Shown here: positions 1-7,657 of the stretch, in pieces | Layout: each line of letters opens with the position of its first letter | Numbering within the stretch: position 1 is the stretch's first letter | Assembly (NCBI GenBank): GCA_050248955.1 | Contig: JBFWRK010000003.1 | Location: 324,170-388,169, forward strand | From: JBFWRK01 sp050248955 | GTDB taxonomy: Bacteria > Actinomycetota > Acidimicrobiia > Acidimicrobiales > Ilumatobacteraceae | Length of the DNA: 64,000 nt | Reading direction: 5' to 3' | The notes under the pieces: model-generated | What the model saw: only the letters and a program-made list of their open reading frames with translations | The model's database searches: none | Told to the model about the DNA's origin: nothing | Made by a program: the position numbers and the translations under genes

Positions 1-285
1 CGCATGACGAAGGGCGACCATCGCGGCCTCGTGCGGCGGGCGGCGGATGAGCGCGTCGCGGAACAGGTCACCACCGCGCCGCGCTTCGAGCAGCACGACT
101 CCCTCTTTCCCCTCGGGGAAGTGGCGGTAGAACGTCCGCACCGAGATCCCGGCCGCCTCAGCGATCTGCTCGGCGGTCACCGAGTCGAAGCCACGGTCGA
201 CGAACATACCGAGTGCCACGCGCTCGATGGCATACAGCGTCGCCACCCGCTGGCGCGTCCGTACGCCGGTCGTCTCCTCGGCCAT
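1..285 (-). CDS. TetR family transcriptional regulator (partial, cut by window edge)
   Basis: Only the first 95 codons are present, starting at the ATG read from 285; the rest lies beyond the window edge. The visible part is a TetR N-terminal helix-turn-helix: it begins MAEETTGVRTRQRV and contains ITVRTFYRHFPE-like residues (seen as GISVRTFYRHFPEGKE), the recognition-helix signature of the family. It is divergent from the amidohydrolase at 380, with 94 bp between the two starts, so it probably controls that cassette and itself. The -10 box lies only 7 nt from the start codon, which suggests a leaderless transcript. The ligand cannot be guessed because the C-terminal domain is missing. Confidence 0.9.
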   Translation of the reverse strand, partial: MAEETTGVRTRQRVATLYAIERVALGMFVDRGFDSVTAEQIAEAAGISVRTFYRHFPEGKEGVVLLEARRGGDLFRDALIRRPPHEAAMVALRHA

Positions 286-292
286 TGCCTGC

Positions 293-321
293 ACCCTACG
301 AAGCGTGTCAGACTGCGTCAA
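293..321 (-). promoter_or_regulatory. Promoter of the divergent tetR gene
   Basis: On the minus strand TTGACG (321-316) is followed after exactly 17 nt by TAGGGT (298-293), a good match to a housekeeping actinobacterial promoter. The ATG follows 7 nt after the -10 box, so the mRNA is probably leaderless. No transcription start data; inferred from spacing and sequence only. Confidence 0.55.
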
Positions 322-327
322 CAGATC

Positions 328-337
328 TGTCATGACA
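328..337. promoter_or_regulatory. Candidate TetR operator (perfect 10-bp palindrome)
   Basis: TGTCATGACA is a perfect palindrome just upstream of the tetR -35 box and 42 bp before the amidohydrolase start. Position between divergent genes is typical of an operator for the TetR protein encoded at 1-285. Short, so chance cannot be excluded. Confidence 0.35.
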
Positions 338-379
338 TGCCAGATCGTTGGGGACGCGTCGAGGGGACAGGAGCCGGCG

Positions 380-1669
380 ATGGAGATGAACGACATGGTG
401 CTCGTGAGCGTGGACGACCACGTGATCGAGCCGCCCACGGTGTTCGTCGGACGGATGCCGGATCGGTACCGAGACCAGGCGCCGAGGATCATGGAAGACG
501 ACCAGGGCAGTCAGTTCTGGTTGTTCGAAGGGCAGCGCGCCCAGAACATGGGGCTCAACGCCGTCGCCGGATGCCCGCCCGAGGAGTACGGGCTCAACCC
601 GTTGCGCTACGAGTTCATGCGTCCCGGTTGCTACGACATCCACGAGCGCATCCGGGACATGAACGCGAACGGCGTGCTCGGTTCGCTGAACTTCCCGACC
701 TTCGTGCACTTCTGCGGCCAGCTGTTCCTGCGGGCACAGGACAAGGACCTCGCGTTGGCGTGCGTGCGCGCGTACAACGACTGGCACATCGACGAGTGGG
801 CGGGCACCTATCCCGACCGGATCATCCCGATGTCGATCATGCCGCTGTGGGATCCGCAGCTGATGGCTGACGAGATCCGACGTGTCGCGGGCAAGGGCTG
901 CCACGCCGTCACGTTCTCCGAGAACCCGGAGAAGCTCGGTCAGCCCGGCCTCCACGGCGACCACTGGGATCCGTTCTTCACCGCGTGCGTCGAGACGAAC
1001 ACGGTCGTCTGCATGCACATCGGTTCGTCGTCGTCGATGACGGTCACCTCGCTCGATGCACCCGCGGACGTGAGCATCGCGATCACACCGATGAACTCGT
1101 TCCTGGCGCTGAACGACCTGATGTGGACGCCGATCTTCAGGAAGTTCCCCGACATGATCATCGCCCTGTCGGAGGGCGGCATCGGCTGGATCCCGTACGC
1201 CCTGGAGCGGATGGACTACGTCTACAACCACCACCACGCCTGGACCGGCGCCGACTTCGGCGGGATGATGCCCACCGACCTGTTCCATCGCAACGTCTCG
1301 ACCTGTTTCATCGACGACCGCGCCGGCATCGAGCTCCGCCACAAGGTCGGCATCGACCGCATCACCTGGGAGTGCGACTACCCGCACTCGGACTCCACCT
1401 GGCCGCACTCGCCGGAGCTGCTCGGGCACTGCCTCGAAGGTGTCCCTGACGACGAGGTGGACAAGATCACCCACCGCAACGCGATGCGGCTCTACTCCTT
1501 CGACCCGTTCGCCACCCGGACGCGCGAGTCGTCCACCGTCGGCGCCCTGCGTGCCGAGGCCAAGGACGTCGACGTCTCGCTGCGCAGCATGGGCCGGGGC
1601 AAGGGCACGCCGTTCACCGCCCGCCAGCTCGCCGAGCTCGCCGGCCGCGACGCCGCCGCCGCCAAGTGA
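380..1669 (+). CDS. Amidohydrolase family protein (amidohydrolase_2 type)
   Basis: A 429-residue cytosolic TIM-barrel metal-dependent hydrolase or decarboxylase of the amidohydrolase-2 family. The N-terminus has the metal-site strand VSVDDHVIEPP; the C-terminal part has WECDYPHSDSTWP (about residues 330-342), the family's conserved aspartate/histidine region, and CMHIGSSSS supplies another strand-end histidine. An ATG is possible at 227, but the start at 380 is preceded by GGGGACAGGAG and places the protein after the divergent promoter region. It ends 15 bp before the P450 ATG and probably shares its mRNA. Relatives of this family beside P450s are common in actinobacterial terpenoid or aromatic catabolism; the actual substrate is unknown. 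Confidence 0.85.
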   Translation: MEMNDMVLVSVDDHVIEPPTVFVGRMPDRYRDQAPRIMEDDQGSQFWLFEGQRAQNMGLNAVAGCPPEEYGLNPLRYEFMRPGCYDIHERIRDMNANGVLGSLNFPTFVHFCGQLFLRAQDKDLALACVRAYNDWHIDEWAGTYPDRIIPMSIMPLWDPQLMADEIRRVAGKGCHAVTFSENPEKLGQPGLHGDHWDPFFTACVETNTVVCMHIGSSSSMTVTSLDAPADVSIAITPMNSFLALNDLMWTPIFRKFPDMIIALSEGGIGWIPYALERMDYVYNHHHAWTGADFGGMMPTDLFHRNVSTCFIDDRAGIELRHKVGIDRITWECDYPHSDSTWPHSPELLGHCLEGVPDDEVDKITHRNAMRLYSFDPFATRTRESSTVGALRAEAKDVDVSLRSMGRGKGTPFTARQLAELAGRDAAAAK

Positions 1670-1683
1670 CGCGGCGCACGGAC

Positions 1684-3000
1684 ATGACCGACACCGCCAA
1701 GAACGCCGAGCGGATCGTGGTCGATTTCGACCAGCACTCCCACGAGTATCGCGATCGGTACCCCGAGATCAGCCACGAGCTGCGATCGAGGTGCCCGGTC
1801 GTGTGGACCGAGAGCCACGGCGGCCACTGGATCGTCACCGGACTCGATGAGGTCAGCGAGATGTACAAGCACGCCGACCTCTTCTCGGCCGTGAAGGACC
1901 CCGACCCCACCAGCCCGTACCGCGGCATCCAGATCCCCGACCCCAACCCTGGGGTGTCGGCAGGGTTCCTCGAGATGGATCCGCCGACGCAGCTCGCCTA
2001 CCGGCACATCCTCAACCCGTTCACGTCGCCGGCAGCCGTGCGCAAGTGGGAGCCGATGGCGCACGATCTGACGCGGGCCTGCCTCGAGGACGTGATCGAG
2101 TCGGGCCGGATCGACGTCGTCGACGACCTCGCCAACATCGTGCCCGCGGTCGTCACGATGGCGCTGCTCGGCCTTCCCCTCGATGACTGGAAGGTGTTCA
2201 GCGAACCGATGCACGCGTTCGTCTACACACCGCCCGACAGTCCCGACCTGCCCCGCGTCCAGGGCCTGATGTTCGAGGCCATCATGCACATCGCCGAACG
2301 GGTCGCTGCCGCACGGGTCGACCCGCGACCCGGCGCGATCAAGGCGTTGATCGACGCCGAGATCGACGGCGAGCCGCTCCCCGACGACAAGCTGTTCGGC
2401 ACCCTGTTCCTGCTCATCGCCGGAGGGCTCGACACGACGACCGCGCTCACCGCCAACGCCATGAACTGGCTCGCCCGCAACCCGGCCGAGCGCGAGCGCC
2501 TTCGCAACGACCGTGGGCTGCTCGACATGGCGACCGAGGAGTTCCTCCGCTGCTTCAGCCCGTCGCAGGGCGATGCCCGCACCGTCACGCGCGACTGCGT
2601 GGTGGCCGGGTACGAGTTCAAGGAGCACGAGCGCGTGCTGCTCAGCTTCGCGATGCCCAATCGCGATCCTCGCGTCTTCGACGAGCCGGACGAGCTGCGC
2701 ATCGACCGGTTCCCCAACCGGCACGCCGCGTTCGGGTTGGGGAACCACCGCTGCCTCGGCTCGAACGTCGCCCGCACGCAGTTCAAGGCGATGCTGTGGG
2801 GGGCGCTGCAGCGGCTCGGCGACTTCGACGCCGACCCGACCGGCGCCGAGCGCTACGAGTCGATCGGCATCATCAACGGGTGGCGGCACATGCCCGCCAC
2901 CTTCCCGCCGGGTGAACGTGAGGGGCCGGGACTGGCGGAGACGATGGCCACCTGGCAAGCCCGCCTCGATCGAGAAGCCGCTGAAGCGGCAGGAGCCTGA
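1684..3000 (+). CDS. Cytochrome P450
   Basis: A 438-residue soluble bacterial P450 monooxygenase. Visible landmarks are the I-helix oxygen-activation motif AGGLDTTTA (about 244-252), the K-helix ExxR in EEFLR (about 285-289), and the heme-ligand loop FGLGNHRCLG with Cys357. The length is normal for class I bacterial P450s, which take electrons from a small ferredoxin, and such a ferredoxin starts 6 bp downstream. A GTG at 1666 overlapping the preceding stop is an alternative start adding six residues; no strong ribosome site decides between them. Substrate unknown; the amidohydrolase upstream suggests a degradation pathway rather than a biosynthetic one. Confidence 0.93.
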   Translation: MTDTAKNAERIVVDFDQHSHEYRDRYPEISHELRSRCPVVWTESHGGHWIVTGLDEVSEMYKHADLFSAVKDPDPTSPYRGIQIPDPNPGVSAGFLEMDPPTQLAYRHILNPFTSPAAVRKWEPMAHDLTRACLEDVIESGRIDVVDDLANIVPAVVTMALLGLPLDDWKVFSEPMHAFVYTPPDSPDLPRVQGLMFEAIMHIAERVAAARVDPRPGAIKALIDAEIDGEPLPDDKLFGTLFLLIAGGLDTTTALTANAMNWLARNPAERERLRNDRGLLDMATEEFLRCFSPSQGDARTVTRDCVVAGYEFKEHERVLLSFAMPNRDPRVFDEPDELRIDRFPNRHAAFGLGNHRCLGSNVARTQFKAMLWGALQRLGDFDADPTGAERYESIGIINGWRHMPATFPPGEREGPGLAETMATWQARLDREAAEAAGA

Positions 3001-3005
3001 CCGCG

Positions 3006-3203
3006 ATGCGCGTCTACGTCGATGAAGCCCTGTGCCAGGGGCACACGCTGTGCGCCATGGCGGCGCCCGAGGTGTTCTCCCTCCGAGACGAGGACGGCCA
3101 TTCCTACGTGGCGGTCACCGAGTTCACCCCCGAGGTGATCGCGGCGGCCAGGCGCGCCGCCTCGACCTGCCCGGAACAGGCGATCGTCGTCGAGGACGAG
3201 TAG
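3006..3203 (+). CDS. Ferredoxin (P450-associated, 3Fe-4S type)
   Basis: A 65-residue acidic ferredoxin. The cluster motif is CQGHTLC (residues 10-16) with the final cysteine in STCPEQAI. The second position, usually Cys in 4Fe-4S proteins, is His, as in ferredoxins that pair with actinobacterial P450s. AGGAG stands 12 nt before the ATG inside the P450 C-terminal coding end. It presumably delivers electrons to the P450 immediately upstream; no ferredoxin reductase is next to it. Confidence 0.92.
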   Translation: MRVYVDEALCQGHTLCAMAAPEVFSLRDEDGHSYVAVTEFTPEVIAAARRAASTCPEQAIVVEDE

Positions 3204-3237
3204 CGCCGCGAACGGCTCTCGATCGAGCGTTCCGGCG
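3204..3237. terminator. Bidirectional terminator hairpin between convergent genes
   Basis: The 34 bp between the ferredoxin stop and the tautomerase stop are almost one hairpin: CGCCG pairs with CGGCG, GAACG with CGTTC, and the centre is the palindrome CTCGATCGAG, with one unpaired base on each of two levels. There is no U-tract, as is usual in actinobacteria. Confidence 0.55.
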
Positions 3238-3495
3238 TCAGCTGTGGTCGTTGGACCCGGTGACCTTGTCGTCGACGGGGTCGGGTGGCAGCACCTGCCG
3301 GAACGCCGATTGGTCGATCACCTCGCCTTGCCAACCCCAACCACCGTCAGGAACCTCGTGCAGGAGCACGTAGGTGCGATCGGTGGTGGGCAGGCCCTCG
3401 GCCTCGACCGCGGCCGTGGTGACGCGTTCGACCATCAACCGCTTGCGGGCGGGGGAGAGGAAACCCTCGGGTGTGTAGATGTGAATGACGGGCAT
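3238..3495 (-). CDS. Tautomerase family protein (4-oxalocrotonate tautomerase-like)
   Basis: An 85-residue protein beginning MPVIHIYTPEG. After removal of Met the N-terminal proline is the catalytic base of the tautomerase superfamily, and the following residues fit the family beta-alpha-beta pattern (FLSPARKRLMVERVTTAA). It starts after AAAGGACC, a good ribosome site. The gene diverges from a TetR regulator at 3602 from a shared region with two identical operators, so it is most likely repressed by that protein. Its substrate could be an enol or quinone-like product; the sequence does not say. Confidence 0.85.
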   Translation of the reverse strand: MPVIHIYTPEGFLSPARKRLMVERVTTAAVEAEGLPTTDRTYVLLHEVPDGGWGWQGEVIDQSAFRQVLPPDPVDDKVTGSNDHS

Positions 3496-3536
3496 CGTCT
3501 GGTCCTTTCGTGCTGCGTGCTGCGTGATGCAACTGG

Positions 3537-3565
3537 ATGATAACTAGACCAGTCGTCATAGTCAA
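3537..3565 (-). promoter_or_regulatory. Promoter of the tautomerase gene
   Basis: Minus strand TTGACT (3565-3560), a 17-nt spacer, then TATCAT (3542-3537): near-consensus. The first operator copy lies inside the spacer, so a bound repressor would block RNA polymerase. Confidence 0.6.
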
Positions 3566-3578
3566 TAGACCAGTCGTC
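3545..3578. promoter_or_regulatory. Duplicated TetR (LmrA/YxaF-like) operators
   Basis: TAGACCAGTCGTC occurs twice, at 3545-3557 and 3566-3578, exactly 21 bp (two helical turns) apart. The second copy extends to the palindrome AGAC-CAGTC-GTCT. From memory the sequence resembles the TAGACCAGTC box of Bacillus LmrA/YxaF, to which the TetR protein encoded at 3602 seems related. Confidence 0.6.
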
Positions 3579-3595
3579 TGAGTTTTCTGTATGCT
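3566..3595 (+). promoter_or_regulatory. Promoter of the tetR gene at 3602
   Basis: TAGACC (3566-3571), 18-nt spacer, TATGCT (3590-3595); the ATG follows 6 nt later, suggesting a leaderless transcript. The second operator copy covers the -35 box, implying autorepression. Confidence 0.45.
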
Positions 3596-3601
3596 CGGCA
3601 C

Positions 3602-4204
3602 ATGAGCCGAACCACGCGTGAGCGGATGTTGACGACCACCGCCAGGCTGTTGCAGCGCCAGGGCTTCCACGGGACCGGGCTGAACCAGATCGTCGCCGAA
3701 GCCCAAGCGCCCAAGGGATCGATGTACTTCCACTTCCCGCGTGGCAAGGAACAGCTCACCGCAGAGGCCATCGCGTTGTCGGGTTCCGAGGTCGAGTCCG
3801 CTCTCGCCGACCACACCACTTCGTCGGCGATCGCATCGCTCGACGCGTACCTCGCCGACGTGGCCGCCCTGCTGGAGCGCTCCGGCTACCTCGAAGGCTG
3901 TCCGATCGCCACTGTCGCGCTCGAGATCGGCGCGAGCTCGGAGGAGATCGGTGACGCCTGCGCGGACGCGTTCGGTCGGCTGATCGGGCGCGTCGCGTCG
4001 TGGATCGAATCCGATGGGGTCGATCCCGTCGCGGCGCGCGATCGGGCGCTCCTCGTCTACGCCGCCATCGAAGGCGCGCTCGTCTTCGCCAAAGCCCGCC
4101 GTTCGATCGAACCGCTCACGAAGCTGCGCGCGCTGCTCCCGCTCTTGCTCGATGTCACCGACGCCGGCTCGACGACACCGCGGCCGAGCGCGAAGGATCG
4201 TTGA
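3602..4204 (+). CDS. TetR family transcriptional regulator (LmrA/YxaF-like)
   Basis: A 200-residue TetR repressor. The helix-turn-helix spans about residues 8-52, with the recognition region APKGSMYFHFPRGKEQL; the PKGS.YhHFP.GKe pattern is typical of the LmrA/YxaF branch. The C-terminal half is the helical ligand-binding domain and contains a cysteine (GCPIATVALE). It is divergent from the tautomerase, and the duplicated operator between them fits autoregulation and control of the neighbour. Members of this branch often sense small aromatic or flavonoid compounds; that is family knowledge and not shown here. Confidence 0.9.
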   Translation: MSRTTRERMLTTTARLLQRQGFHGTGLNQIVAEAQAPKGSMYFHFPRGKEQLTAEAIALSGSEVESALADHTTSSAIASLDAYLADVAALLERSGYLEGCPIATVALEIGASSEEIGDACADAFGRLIGRVASWIESDGVDPVAARDRALLVYAAIEGALVFAKARRSIEPLTKLRALLPLLLDVTDAGSTTPRPSAKDR

Positions 4205-4417
4205 TCAGGAGCATCAGGCCTGCGCCCTGGCGCTGCGCTCGGCCTGCGAACGGGCGCCGGTGCGCCGCGTGAGCGAACGCACGACGCGGCGGATGTTCAC
4301 AGATGCTTGACGGACGCGACGCGGCCCGGACGGTTCCCGATGCCCTCCGGGGCACCGTGCTCCGTCACACCCGTCCCTCGGCGCCGCCGACGCTCACACC
4401 ACAGGGTGCAATCACAC

Positions 4418-6112
4418 ATGACAGCAGCGATCTCCACCTTGCAGCCTTCCGAGCCGATCGGTCTCGTCTCGAAGCTGCTGGCACTCGTCCCGAGGGGCGT
4501 CCGTCTGAGCGACGCTTCCTGGCAGCGCCGGCACCGCTTCATCGAGGCCGTGCTCTGGTTGGCGATTCCCGGGATCATGCTCGTCGGCTTCGCCCGCGGC
4601 TACGCCGCCGGCCACGTGCTGCTCGAGACCTCACCGGTCATCCTGTTCGCGATCGCCAGCCGCGCCGTCAGCGCCCACGGGCTGAGGGCGGTGCTGGTCA
4701 GCGTCGGCCTGCTGACCACCGACGCGATCCTCGTCCACTTCACCGGCGGCCTGATCGAGGCCCACTTCACGTTCTTCGTGATGGTGCCGCTGATCGCGTT
4801 GTACCAGGACATCATCGCCTTCGCGTTCGCCATCGTCTTCGTGAGCGGCCAGCACGCGATCATGACGATGGTCGACCCGAAGAGCGTGTTCAACCACGCG
4901 GCTGCGCAGAACAACCCGTTGCTGTGGGCCGGCGTGCACGCCGGGTTCGTCGTCGCTCTCGTCGTGATCATGCTCGTTATGTGGCGGTTCACCGAGGAGA
5001 CGCAGCTCGACCTCGCTCGGCTGGAGGAATACAAGGACGAGATGGCTGCGATGCAGGCACGTGAGCGGGTCCAGTCCTCCGAGCTGCAAGGCACGGTCGA
5101 TCGGATGCTGGTGCTGCAGGCCGAGGCGACCGAGCTGCAGACCCGTGAGCGGGCGCAGGCGGACGAGTTGCAGGCGAAGGTCGACGCGATGCTGGTGGCG
5201 CTCGGCCGCGCCGCTGCCGGTGACCTGACCAGCACGGTCACGGTGACGGGCGACGATGCCGTCGGTCGCATGGGCATCGCACTCTCGAAGCTGCTCGGCG
5301 ACCTCCGCCGCAGCGTTTCGCTCATCGCCTCGAACTCCGAGGCGCTCGCCGCCGCGGCCGAGGAGCTGCAGGTCGTCTCGTCGCAGATGGACGACAACTC
5401 GAGCGAGACCTCACGCCAGGTGAACTCCGTGAGCGCGGCGTCGGTCGACGTCTCGCGCAACGTCGAGACCGTTTCCGCCGGCACCGACGAGATGAGCGTG
5501 TCGATCAAGGAGATCGCCCGCAACGCAGCGGAAGCGGCAAAGGTCGCCACCCAGGCCGTCGAGGCCGCCCGCGAGACGAACGCCACGGTCGCGAAGCTCG
5601 GCGCGAGCTCGATCGAGATCGGTCACATCGTCAAGGTCATCACCGGCATCGCCGAGCAGACCAACCTTCTGGCGCTCAACGCGACGATCGAGGCCGCACG
5701 GGCCGGCGAGGCCGGCAAAGGCTTCGCCGTCGTCGCCAACGAGGTCAAGGAGCTCGCCAAGGAGACCGCCAGGGCCACCGAGGACATCTCCGCCAAGATC
5801 GAAGCCATCCAGGCCGACACCCAGTCGTCCGTCGGCTCGATCAGCGGCATCCTCGAGATCATCAACCAGATCGCCGAGTTCCAGGACACCATCGCTTCGG
5901 CGGTGGAGGAGCAGGCGGCCACGACGAACGAGATCGCCCGGCACGTGACCGATGCGAGCCGCAGCTCCAACGAGATCACTGCCAACATGCGCGGCGTCGC
6001 CGAGGCTGCCGACAGCACGGCTGCCGGTGCCGCCGACAGCCAGCGCGCAGCGTCCGAGCTCGCTCGGATGGCAGCCGAGCTCCAGAGCCTCGTCGGTCAG
6101 TTCGTCTACTGA
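4418..6112 (+). CDS. Methyl-accepting chemotaxis protein with 6-TM N-terminal domain
   Basis: A 564-residue chemoreceptor-like protein. The N-terminal third (about 43-190) holds about six hydrophobic segments with no periplasmic loop domain and the pattern GGLIEAHFTFFVMVPLIALY, a membrane sensor domain also seen on other actinobacterial signalling proteins. A coiled-coil (about 200-260) leads into the signalling domain, whose hairpin tip EQTNLLALNATIEAARAGEAG is intact. There is no CheR-docking pentapeptide at the C-terminus. An in-frame start at 4307 would add a low-complexity 37-residue arginine-rich stretch and was rejected. No che or flagellar genes are nearby, so it may serve a non-flagellar pathway or an array encoded elsewhere. 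The 213 bp before it hold nothing recognisable. Confidence 0.9.
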   Translation: MTAAISTLQPSEPIGLVSKLLALVPRGVRLSDASWQRRHRFIEAVLWLAIPGIMLVGFARGYAAGHVLLETSPVILFAIASRAVSAHGLRAVLVSVGLLTTDAILVHFTGGLIEAHFTFFVMVPLIALYQDIIAFAFAIVFVSGQHAIMTMVDPKSVFNHAAAQNNPLLWAGVHAGFVVALVVIMLVMWRFTEETQLDLARLEEYKDEMAAMQARERVQSSELQGTVDRMLVLQAEATELQTRERAQADELQAKVDAMLVALGRAAAGDLTSTVTVTGDDAVGRMGIALSKLLGDLRRSVSLIASNSEALAAAAEELQVVSSQMDDNSSETSRQVNSVSAASVDVSRNVETVSAGTDEMSVSIKEIARNAAEAAKVATQAVEAARETNATVAKLGASSIEIGHIVKVITGIAEQTNLLALNATIEAARAGEAGKGFAVVANEVKELAKETARATEDISAKIEAIQADTQSSVGSISGILEIINQIAEFQDTIASAVEEQAATTNEIARHVTDASRSSNEITANMRGVAEAADSTAAGAADSQRAASELARMAAELQSLVGQFVY

Positions 6113-6148
6113 TCGACCCGGGAGCGAGCTCGTCGCCGAGTGCGGCGG

Positions 6149-7174
6149 TCAGCCGGCGTCGCTGGACTGCTGCCACAGGTTGATGTTGGCGTCGACGGCG
6201 TAGACGTCGATCGCGGCGAGCTCGTCATCGGCGAAGTGGGTGTGGTCCAAGGCGCCGAGGCAGTCGGCGATCTGTGACCATCGGCTGGCACCGATCAACG
6301 CGCTCGTCACGACCTCGTTGCGCAGCACCCACGAGATCGCCATCTGCGCCAGGGTCTGTCCGCGCTCGCGGGCGATCCGGTCGAGACCGCGCACTCGTTC
6401 CAGGGTGGTGTCGTTGATCATGTCGGGCGAGAGCGAGCTGTCGGCGGTGGCACGCGAGCCGGCCGGGATGCCGCCGAGGTACTTGTTCGTCAGCAGCCCT
6501 TGTGCGAGCGGCGAGAACGCGATGCAGCCGATCCCTTCCTCGGCGAGGGTGGCGAGCAGGCCACGCTCGATCCAACGGTTCAGCATCGAGTACGACGGCT
6601 GATGGATCACGCACGGTGTACCGAGCTCGCGCAGGATCGACGCCGCCCTGCGCGTCGCGTCGGGACCATAGGACGAGATGCCGGCGTAGAGGGCGCGCCC
6701 GGAACGCACCGCGTGGTCGAGCGCGCCCATCGTCTCTTCCAGCGGGGTGTCGGGGTCGTAGCGGTGCGAGTAGAAGATGTCCACGTAGTCGAGCCCGAGC
6801 CGGGCGAGCGACTGGTCGAGGCTCGCCAGGAGGTACTTGCGGCTCCCCCACTCGCCATAGGGGCCGTCCCACATCAGGTAGCCCGCCTTGGTGGAGATCA
6901 CGAGCTCGTCCCGGAACGGGCGCAAATCCCCGGCGAGCATCGTGCCGAAGTTGGCTTCGGCCGAGCCGGGCGGGGGCCCGTAGTTGTTGGCGAGATCGAA
7001 GTGCGTGATGCCCGCGTCGAAGGACTCGAGCAGCATCGTTCGCGCTTCGTCGGTGAGGTACGGACCACCGAAGTTGTGCCACAGCCCGAGCGTCAGACGT
7101 GGTAGCCGGAGACCACTGGCGCCGCAGCGGGCGTAGGTCATCGTGTCGTATCGGTCATCGCGAGGGGTGTGCAT
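6149..7174 (-). CDS. Aldo/keto reductase (YghZ/AKR14-like)
   Basis: A 341-residue NADPH-dependent aldo/keto reductase. It opens with the family strand GASGLRLPRLTLGLW, then the catalytic tetrad regions ANNYGPPPGSAE (Asp/Tyr), STKAGYLM (Lys) and YSHRYDP (His). The NNYGPP.GSAE pattern and the YGEWGSRKYL segment are characteristic of the YghZ-type L-glyceraldehyde-3-phosphate reductase branch. GGAGG stands 6 nt before the ATG. It is convergent with the chemoreceptor and followed, in its own direction, by no obvious partner; the cupin gene upstream (7205) reads the same way 30 bp away, so the two may form an operon. Confidence 0.9.
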   Translation of the reverse strand: MHTPRDDRYDTMTYARCGASGLRLPRLTLGLWHNFGGPYLTDEARTMLLESFDAGITHFDLANNYGPPPGSAEANFGTMLAGDLRPFRDELVISTKAGYLMWDGPYGEWGSRKYLLASLDQSLARLGLDYVDIFYSHRYDPDTPLEETMGALDHAVRSGRALYAGISSYGPDATRRAASILRELGTPCVIHQPSYSMLNRWIERGLLATLAEEGIGCIAFSPLAQGLLTNKYLGGIPAGSRATADSSLSPDMINDTTLERVRGLDRIARERGQTLAQMAISWVLRNEVVTSALIGASRWSQIADCLGALDHTHFADDELAAIDVYAVDANINLWQQSSDAG

Positions 7175-7204
7175 GTCGTCCTCCGTTGGGCGGGCGGCCG
7201 CCGA

Positions 7205-7519
7205 TCAGGGCCCGATCAGCGTCAGGAGCATGATCGTGGGTTCCGTGCTGACGAGCGAGTGGGGCGTGTCCGGGGCCATGTGGAGCCAGAAGCCGGGCCC
7301 GGCGTCGAGCTCCTCCCCGTCAGCGGTGAACGTCAGCCGACCCGTGATCACCTGCACCACCGCGGCTCGCGCAGCCCGGTGCTCGGTGAGCTCCTGGCCG
7401 GCGTCGAACCCGAAGACCGTCACGTTGATCCGCTCGTCTCGGTGAACCACCTTGGAGACGACAGCGCCCGATTGCTGGGCGACTTCGGTGACGATGTCCT
7501 GGATGGCGACGTGCGCCAT
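7205..7519 (-). CDS. Cupin domain-containing protein
   Basis: A 104-residue single-domain cupin. Motif 1 residues are in GFDAGQELTEHRA and motif 2 in MAPDTPHSLVS; the usual paired histidines of motif 1 are reduced to one (EHRA), so metal binding may be weak. The chosen ATG at 7519 has GAGGAAG just upstream; longer in-frame starts run through a non-coding-like arginine-rich region shared with the antisense strand of the sigma factor gene. Lies upstream of the aldo/keto reductase in the same direction. Function unknown beyond small-molecule binding or stress-related cupins of this size. Confidence 0.85.
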   Translation of the reverse strand: MAHVAIQDIVTEVAQQSGAVVSKVVHRDERINVTVFGFDAGQELTEHRAARAAVVQVITGRLTFTADGEELDAGPGFWLHMAPDTPHSLVSTEPTIMLLTLIGP

Positions 7520-7657
7520 GGCTTCCTCGCTTCCCCGACCGTTCCGGACGATCGGCCCACGCCGCAGCCTCTCACGCGTGGTGCCGCCGGGTCGCTGACG
7601 TGGAGACTGCGTGCGACACGGGGCAACCTCTGCGCCGGCCCGGTGCTCTAATGCGGC

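Noticed and set aside
4..1474. Long open frames opposite or offset to the amidohydrolase gene (plus 4-870, minus 308-1474)
   Set aside because: Arg/His/Asp-rich shadow proteins with no family motifs, produced by high GC content; the amidohydrolase frame has all the motifs.
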